Source: Otis tarda
Lineage: Eukaryota; Chordata; Aves; Otidiformes; Otididae
Direction: 5' to 3'
Assembly (NCBI GenBank): GCA_026413225.1
Contig: CM048552.1
Span: 55,567,001-55,631,000 of the forward strand
Length of the DNA: 64,000 bases
Every line of letters begins with the position of its first letter. Position 1 is the first letter of the stretch. A program made the position numbers and the translations under genes. Positions 53,401-64,000 of this stretch are shown here, one piece after another. The notes beneath the pieces are model-generated. The model was not told the DNA's origin and searched no databases. It saw only the letters and a program-made list of their open reading frames with translations.

Positions 53401-56400
53401 TTCAATGCATCTGATACAACTGGGATGAAGAGGCTGCTCCAACAGCATGCCGCCTCTCTCAGTGAGCGGACAGGATACGAATGCTCCTTTGGATTTGCAT
53501 TGTAGCTGATGTCTTCTAGGACATGGAAGAGGAAGGGGAATTAAAAGGATACTAAGCAGGCTGTGTCTCCAGAGAAAAAACCTTACCCAGCACAAAAGCA
53601 TCCAGTTGAGACCTTACCCAGCACAGGAAGACAAAGGGGAGATGAGAGTGACCGAGAAAGAATAGCGGAAGAAGAGGACAGAAGAAGAGGACATGTTCTC
53701 AAAGGCCAGCATGCTATCATTTAGGATCATCTGCCCGCGACAGCAGATCAACTGAAAATACTGCCTGATGCCCCATGGACAGAAAATCCTGATGCGCCAG
53801 GGTCATACTGCTTTGCAGTCCAGTCTTGGTGCTTGATGCCTACCACGCCGGTACCTCTGGCACCTTTCCAGAGGCAACTGCCATGCCCTCCTCCTGGCTT
53901 ATGTGCTGGAGCACTGAGGCCAGGACTCACCTTTCATGCAAGGACCAAGAAATCAGGTGACTTAGCTGTGTTCACAATCATATGGAAAGAAAAGGCACCA
54001 AACAGGCAAATTCCAAGGTGCTGCAGTAGAGCAGGTAAATTCAGCAAGGGGGCAGGCGGTGGTGTGTCCCCACATCTGGATCTAGCCTCTCCAGAATCAG
54101 CTGGTGCCAATGTTCAACAGATTTTTAAATTGCAACCTCAAATGCTTTTTTTTTTTTTTCTTTCACAGCTGCAACCATTGCTGGCGATGGCAGGATGTGA
54201 AGGTCCAGCAAGCTGTGCCGTCATGGGCCTGAGCTTTGGGCAGCATCCCTTTCCGTGTCCAATGAGGAGAGGCTGGAAAGCCGCTGAAAAAAAGTGACAC
54301 AACAGGCCAATGTCCTGTTTTTGTGAAGGTGTCAAGTGACAGACAGACAAAACGACCTTCCAGCGACTTGTAGCTTGACTTCTGGGATTGGATGCAACTT
54401 CAGCTCAGGTGAGCCAAAAATCATCCCACTGACCCCCTCCCTCAAGCTGCGGAGGGAGGAATGGCACCGTGGCTGCCTCGGGATCTCCATGGGAACCAGA
54501 TCAGAGAGGGGGAAAGTGGAAGATGAGAGGAGAGAGCAGACTGGAGCGAGCAGCGGGGAATGGGGAGGTGGCAGCGGTGGGGCGAGCGGCGTGTGGAAGC
54601 TGTCGGTGCGGCCGAGACGCCCCGTGGTGAGCAATAACAGGCTTGCTGCAGAACTTGCTGCATTGAAGAAGAAAATGCAGCAATGTATAGAGCATGTGGT
54701 GAGGGGAATGGCGTGTTTCCTCTCAGCGGATTAAAGCTGGCAACGGTATCAGCAGAGTGAGCTTGTGGGGGAAAGCAAAAGCAGGCAAGAAGAGCTCACT
54801 CTTCTTACAGGGTTTGTAGGGAGGAGAACAGAGTGAGCAAAGCAAGCAGACAAGGGATCCTTTTCCACACCCATCCTCCTCCTCCCTTCCAGCCCCCTGC
54901 GTAACCTGCAGTAGGAAAATACCCTCAGCAGTGTCACATTCTGCTCCTTCTCTCCAGCCATGGCCTGGGGGTCTCTGGGCAGTGGCAGCTTTCATCCAGG
55001 CTGGGGTGAGCAACTTGGGGCACCAGTGCCCACTGAACCCACCCAGAGCTTCATCATTCACTACCAAGGCGCTCATCCCTTCACTGGGTGGCAAAGCAGC
55101 TGCCGTAGGGCAGAAGCACAGGAGTTCGTGGCAGGGCAGGGAAAGGATCAGCAGCAGGCTGGCCAAGCACCACTCACAAGCAGCAGCTCTGCATCTTACA
55201 AGTGCCTCTCTGCTGTCCCATGACAGCACCACGTTCCTGTTGCCCCAAAACAACGTGGGGTCATTTCCACGCTGCCGAGGGGAAGAGCTTGTGCTCTCCA
55301 CCAAGGCCAGTCCTCACCCACCAGCACATCTCCTTGCCTGCTTGTCTATGGGAACGGTGTCTTGGGCAAGCACAGGCAGCAACTTAGTCTTGGTCTCTGC
55401 CTCTGCCCATCTCCTCTTTGAGTTATCTTCCCTCTCACTCTTCTTGTCTGCTTTTTAGCTGAGGGAATGAAACCCACAGTGGTGTTGCTGCCATCCTCTG
55501 CCCTGATGCCTTTGGAGGAGGCAGTTTTCCAGAAACAGTGCAGATTCACCCATGTTGGTGCTCCCCTCCTGGAAGCTCGGCTCCCTGCCTGCACTGGCAT
55601 TGGTTCAGGTCACACAACACTGGCAGTGCTTGGCTCATCTTCACATCAGCTTTGCCGAGCATTTTGTGGCCCCAGACCACTTTGGGATGCCATTTAGCTA
55701 GCTTGTTAGGAGGTAGGAGAGGGCTGAGGGATGCTGGCGACATTGCTCGCCTGTGCACATGGATGCAGGTGGCTACTCCTGCCTCCCCTCTCGAAGGTGC
55801 ATTTCCACACGAGTTGGGTTTCACCATTGCGCCTGACCACACAGTGGTGGGAGCAGCTCCTGGGGCTCCCCTACAAGGAGGGGTATGTGCATAGGGCCAC
55901 CCAAAGCAGTTGCAAAGCTTCCTCATTCCAACCCAAACATCTGCATCTCCACAGATACTCCCTCCCTGTCTGACTGAGACAGGACACAGTCATGATGTTC
56001 ACTCCATGGTGTGTCTCTACAAGCTGGGCAAACTGGTTGAGGCTTCAGCCATTTCTCTCACACAACAGACACCTTTCAGCCAGGGGACTCCTGATGGCCT
56101 GCCATTTTTTTTAATGTACAGCCTGTAGCACGAAACTCCCATCTTGTCCTGTCTTGGTGCCATGTCATCCCAGTTCTGGCATTTTAATGCAAGAGCAGGG
56201 AGTGATTTGATGCACAAGGCACAGCCGATACACAGCACCTGGAGCTCATTGCCTCCTTTCGAAAAGGAAGAGAAGGAAGTCGCTGTCTGGTCATTTTGGC
56301 CTGCCTGGAGCGCTCTCTGCCAGGGCCTGCTCAGCAATGCAGCTTACCTTGGCTGACAAACTTGTGGAAAGCATCAGAAATGTCAAAATTGCCTTCTGCT

Positions 56401-58890
56401 CCACAGCAGGTCTACCAGTGATTTGTTTTTCTCTAAGCCAGGCAGCTGCAGGATACACTACTCTCTGCAGCTTCAACCATCATTTTCTCCTGATTTTATT
56501 TTTGGGTCCGCAGCTCAGACACATCCTCCATTTACAGGACAGGCAAACGGCACTGACAAGGTCATAATTTCTCCCCTGCACACCTACCTTCCCTCCAGGA
56601 TGCTTAGAAATGTGCCCAATTCTTCCTTCCACCCCAAAAAGCAATCTGTATTTTGCAAGAAGGGGAAACTAGTCAAAAATGATTTTTGCTTCAGGAAGAA
56701 AGAAAAAGGTGGTGGCAATGAATAGGCTTTCCCCCCTCCCACCACCACCACATCCAGCAGAGATGAAGGCTGAACAATAAAAGCCAGGACAGCAATGCCA
56801 GCCTGAGCGAGTGACCATGCCCTGGGGAAATGGGACACTTTGTGCCTGTGGATAAAATAGATCCTTCACTTGATGCTGCCTGTGCAGTGGAGCTTCTCTC
56901 TTAAGTGACTTGCTGAAACTTTTCCTCCTCCCCCCAAGACACAACCCTTAATGTGCTACAAAAACGGTGCTGCCGGCAGCCCTGTGCTGGAGCTGCCGTG
57001 GGTCACACAGCTCGGGCCCTTTGCAGCAGGGGAACAGCAGCAGGGCCATTCCAACAGGCAGCAGCTGAAAAAGGATTTTCTTTCCTGGGTCTGTAAGCAA
57101 GCGCTGCTTCACAGTCGTATTTTTCCATTTGGGAGAACCAGGTTTGGGACAGATGCTACGATAGCAATCTGAAAGCAAATTGAACAGTTAGGGCTTCACA
57201 CACTACAGCAGAACAGAGGTTCAAAGGGTGCGGGGGGACAGTGCCTGTAGCCTGCCATTTGGAAGAATCCATTTTTTTAAAAGCAATAAAAAATACAGAA
57301 GAAAACCTGTCTTCTTGCAGGCACAGCCTCAAGCAAATGCACACAAAGCCATGAAGGAGAGGGAAATGCCTGCACTGATGTGTCTGTCCCCAGCCAAAAA
57401 AAATACGCTCAGGGCAATATGCACAGACTGGAGACAGACCAGAATGATGCAGCTGGACCCAAAACAAAGTTCTCAAGAAAATAAATTCCCCCATCAGTGA
57501 GCATCTGGGTTCCAGGTCCTGAAAAAATCAAACACTGTACACAAAATGGACAAATATAAACAGGGACATCTGACATTTTACTCAGCTGGACAGGACATCA
57601 AATGGGAGTTCAGATTTCAGGGAATGGCATTTGACCTGGACATCTCGCTGCCTGGATGGAAGCTTCGACCACTGTTGAGAAGATCACCTTTCCCCCTTTC
57701 TTGTTCCCCATCACCAAAAGCAAATTCAGGATGAGCTTTCTACCAGCTAACCCTGGTAAATAAACTCTAGCTATAAACTCTCTGGATTCTAGTTGTTCCT
57801 TTTTTCTTCTTCTGGGCAGAAAACAGCAAATGGTATCATTTCAGAGCACTGATACCAGCTGATAAAATAATCCTGACATTTGCTTGCTGTAGATTAAAGA
57901 AAGCCCCAGCAATTACTGAATAACCTGCAAGTTTTACTTCTGTCAATAACCACTTTATTCCCTATCACTGTAGTACACTAATGTTTAACATCAGCTATCA
58001 AATTTCCAGTCTTCAATAACTAGCAAAAAAGTGTTGATCCAAAGGTGGCATCATGAACAACCAATGAAAGAAATTCACCGTATCTACCGCTGCTGACAGG
58101 AAGGGACACAGCCTCTTGTAGCAGGAACAATTACTTTGACCTTGTTTGAGTTCCTGGCATCTGCTGAGGCTGTGAACATAAGGGCCAAAATTTGATGCAG
58201 TGAGAAGGATACCAGGCCATTTGGTATGGAAGATACAAAAGAAAACATCATGTAGTTTTCAAAAAATTTCAGGCCAGTGAGAACTACAGCTTGGCTTGAA
58301 CTGGGAACATTCCAGTAGAAAGCCAACCAAGAATTAAATTTGTTCATACACTGCTTACTTTTAGCTTTCCAGCCAATCTAGCACATGAATTTCCTGAGTT
58401 TACTTTCACCTGACACATGGAAGTGCTTTATGAGTACTGATAAAAACTAACATTTAGTTAATGTCCCCGAAGCTAAACAGATGGAACTGTGAACAGGTAG
58501 TGAAATTTTCCTCTGCAGGGGAGCTGGTCTAGTCAAACTCAAGAGCAGAAGAGAGAGTAGTTTCTAATAATGACACCTAATTGTGTAGATCACCATTTCA
58601 ACTCAGCTGCAAGAAAGCATGCCCACGTGAAATGCTATTTGCATAAATTATACTCAGCCAGGCCAAGTCCTGCACCCATTGCACTACACGATGGCGCTTC
58701 GTGCCGACCGCAGTGAGGCAGAGGCGTGGTTCTCAGTTGTGTAGGAGTAAGACCAAACCCACAGTCAAAAACTGGGCATAGTGACAAGAGCTGCCCTGCT
58801 TGAGAGTTGCCTAGCTTAAGTCTCCAGTCTCCAGGTAATTCTCCTCCCTCATTCACTGACTGCTCACTCCTGAGCACAAGAGAAATAACT
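41471..58890. other. Intergenic sequence between the CR1 piece and RBX1
   Basis: About 17 kb with no supported gene. It contains homopolymer tracts near 44546-44570, 50802-50822, 51598-51615 and 54147-54160. Several moderately GC-rich blocks (about 45-50 kb and 53.8-57 kb) carry overlapping chance open frames on both strands. The longest, 193 codons on minus at 55304-54723, has no recognisable domain, and a 175-codon frame overlaps it on plus. A TATA-like ATATAAAAG on the minus strand at 49112-49104 has a donor-like site downstream, but nothing else supports a gene there. Confidence 0.65.
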
Positions 58891-58894
58891 TCGA

Positions 58895-59057
58895 CAGGAA
58901 GCTCCAGCAAGATTTTATTCAATGGTACACAATTGGGAGAAATTAAGATTCAAGAAGAATTGTATACATTACTTATTTTTCAAGTTGTTGAAACAAACCC
59001 ACAGTGACAAGAATAACTGAGGCTGATGACGTAACAAGAAGCGTGGCGACGATCTCT
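58895..59057 (-). other. RBX1: RBX1 3' UTR
   Basis: Sequence from the RBX1 stop codon to about 20 nt past the AATAAA signal, about 163 nt, so a short 3' UTR. The cleavage point is inferred from normal spacing. A longer alternative end is possible, but I noticed no other strong signal close by. Confidence 0.75.
58914..58919 (-). terminator. RBX1: RBX1 polyadenylation signal AATAAA
   Basis: A canonical AATAAA on the minus strand lies about 140 nt after the RBX1 stop codon. It is followed within about 45 nt by T-rich and TG-containing sequence (TTATTTCTCTTGTG), the usual downstream element. Confidence 0.85.
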
Positions 59058-59070
59058 CTAGTGTCCATAT
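59058..59070 (-). CDS. RBX1: RBX1 coding exon 5 (last three residues and stop)
   Basis: After a TTTGCAG acceptor the exon reads A TAT GGA CAC TAG. The first base completes Lys105 (AA from exon 4 plus A), then Tyr106, Gly107, His108 and stop, giving the C-terminus QKYGH of the 108-residue family. Only 13 coding nt are in this exon, so automated gene finders can easily miss it and read through the exon 4 donor instead, where the codon after AAG is an in-frame TAG. Confidence 0.95.

Positions 59071-64000
<4,930 letters not shown>

Noticed and set aside
54723-55458. 193-codon minus-strand frame overlapping a 175-codon plus-strand frame
   Set aside because: No domain, no recognisable homology, no convincing splice or start context, and the two frames compete for the same DNA. 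Best read as chance in moderately GC-rich intergenic sequence.

Overview
This is a stretch of vertebrate nuclear chromosome, most likely from a bird and at least from a sauropsid. The genes have many exons with GT-AG introns, and the left gene starts in a large CpG island. The only transposon I can name is an old CR1 LINE piece, the typical LINE family of birds and other reptiles. Interspersed repeats look sparse and the intergenic space is short, which favours a bird over a mammal. No species can be fixed from the sequence.

Two protein genes are present, both on the minus strand, and both run off an edge of the window. The left half (1-30 kb) is the 5' part of EP300, the p300 histone acetyltransferase and coactivator. 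Five coding exons are visible: 27747-27654, 13200-12542, 3587-3411, 1223-962 and 219-106. They join in frame to give residues 1-435 plus one base. This covers the nuclear localisation signal, the LxxLL motif of the nuclear-receptor interaction region, a Gly/Met/Pro/Asn/Gln-rich disordered linker and the complete TAZ1 zinc domain. KIX, bromodomain, catalytic HAT, ZZ, TAZ2 and the C-terminus lie beyond the left edge.

The right end (58.9-64 kb) is the 3' part of RBX1, the RING-H2 subunit of cullin-RING ubiquitin ligases. Exons 3, 4 and 5, the stop codon, a short 3' UTR and an AATAAA signal are visible. Exons 1 and 2 lie beyond the right edge. RBX1 upstream of EP300 on the same strand is the order on human chromosome 22q13, so this is conserved synteny. 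It also helps show that the left gene is EP300 and not its paralogue CREBBP.

Between the genes, 27.6-30.8 kb is the CpG-island promoter and 5' leader of EP300, rich in G runs and GGA/GCC triplets, with CCAAT, GC-box, ETS-like and YY1-like motifs near 29.56-29.84 kb. About 28 kb of intergenic DNA follows, in which I support no gene. It holds one decayed CR1 reverse-transcriptase piece (40.9-41.5 kb) and simple repeats. The introns are ordinary AT-rich sequence. The most striking feature in them is a perfect 27-bp inverted repeat around a 28-nt loop at 22852-22933. I found no convincing new biological system; the findings are structural curiosities and evolutionary points, scored accordingly.
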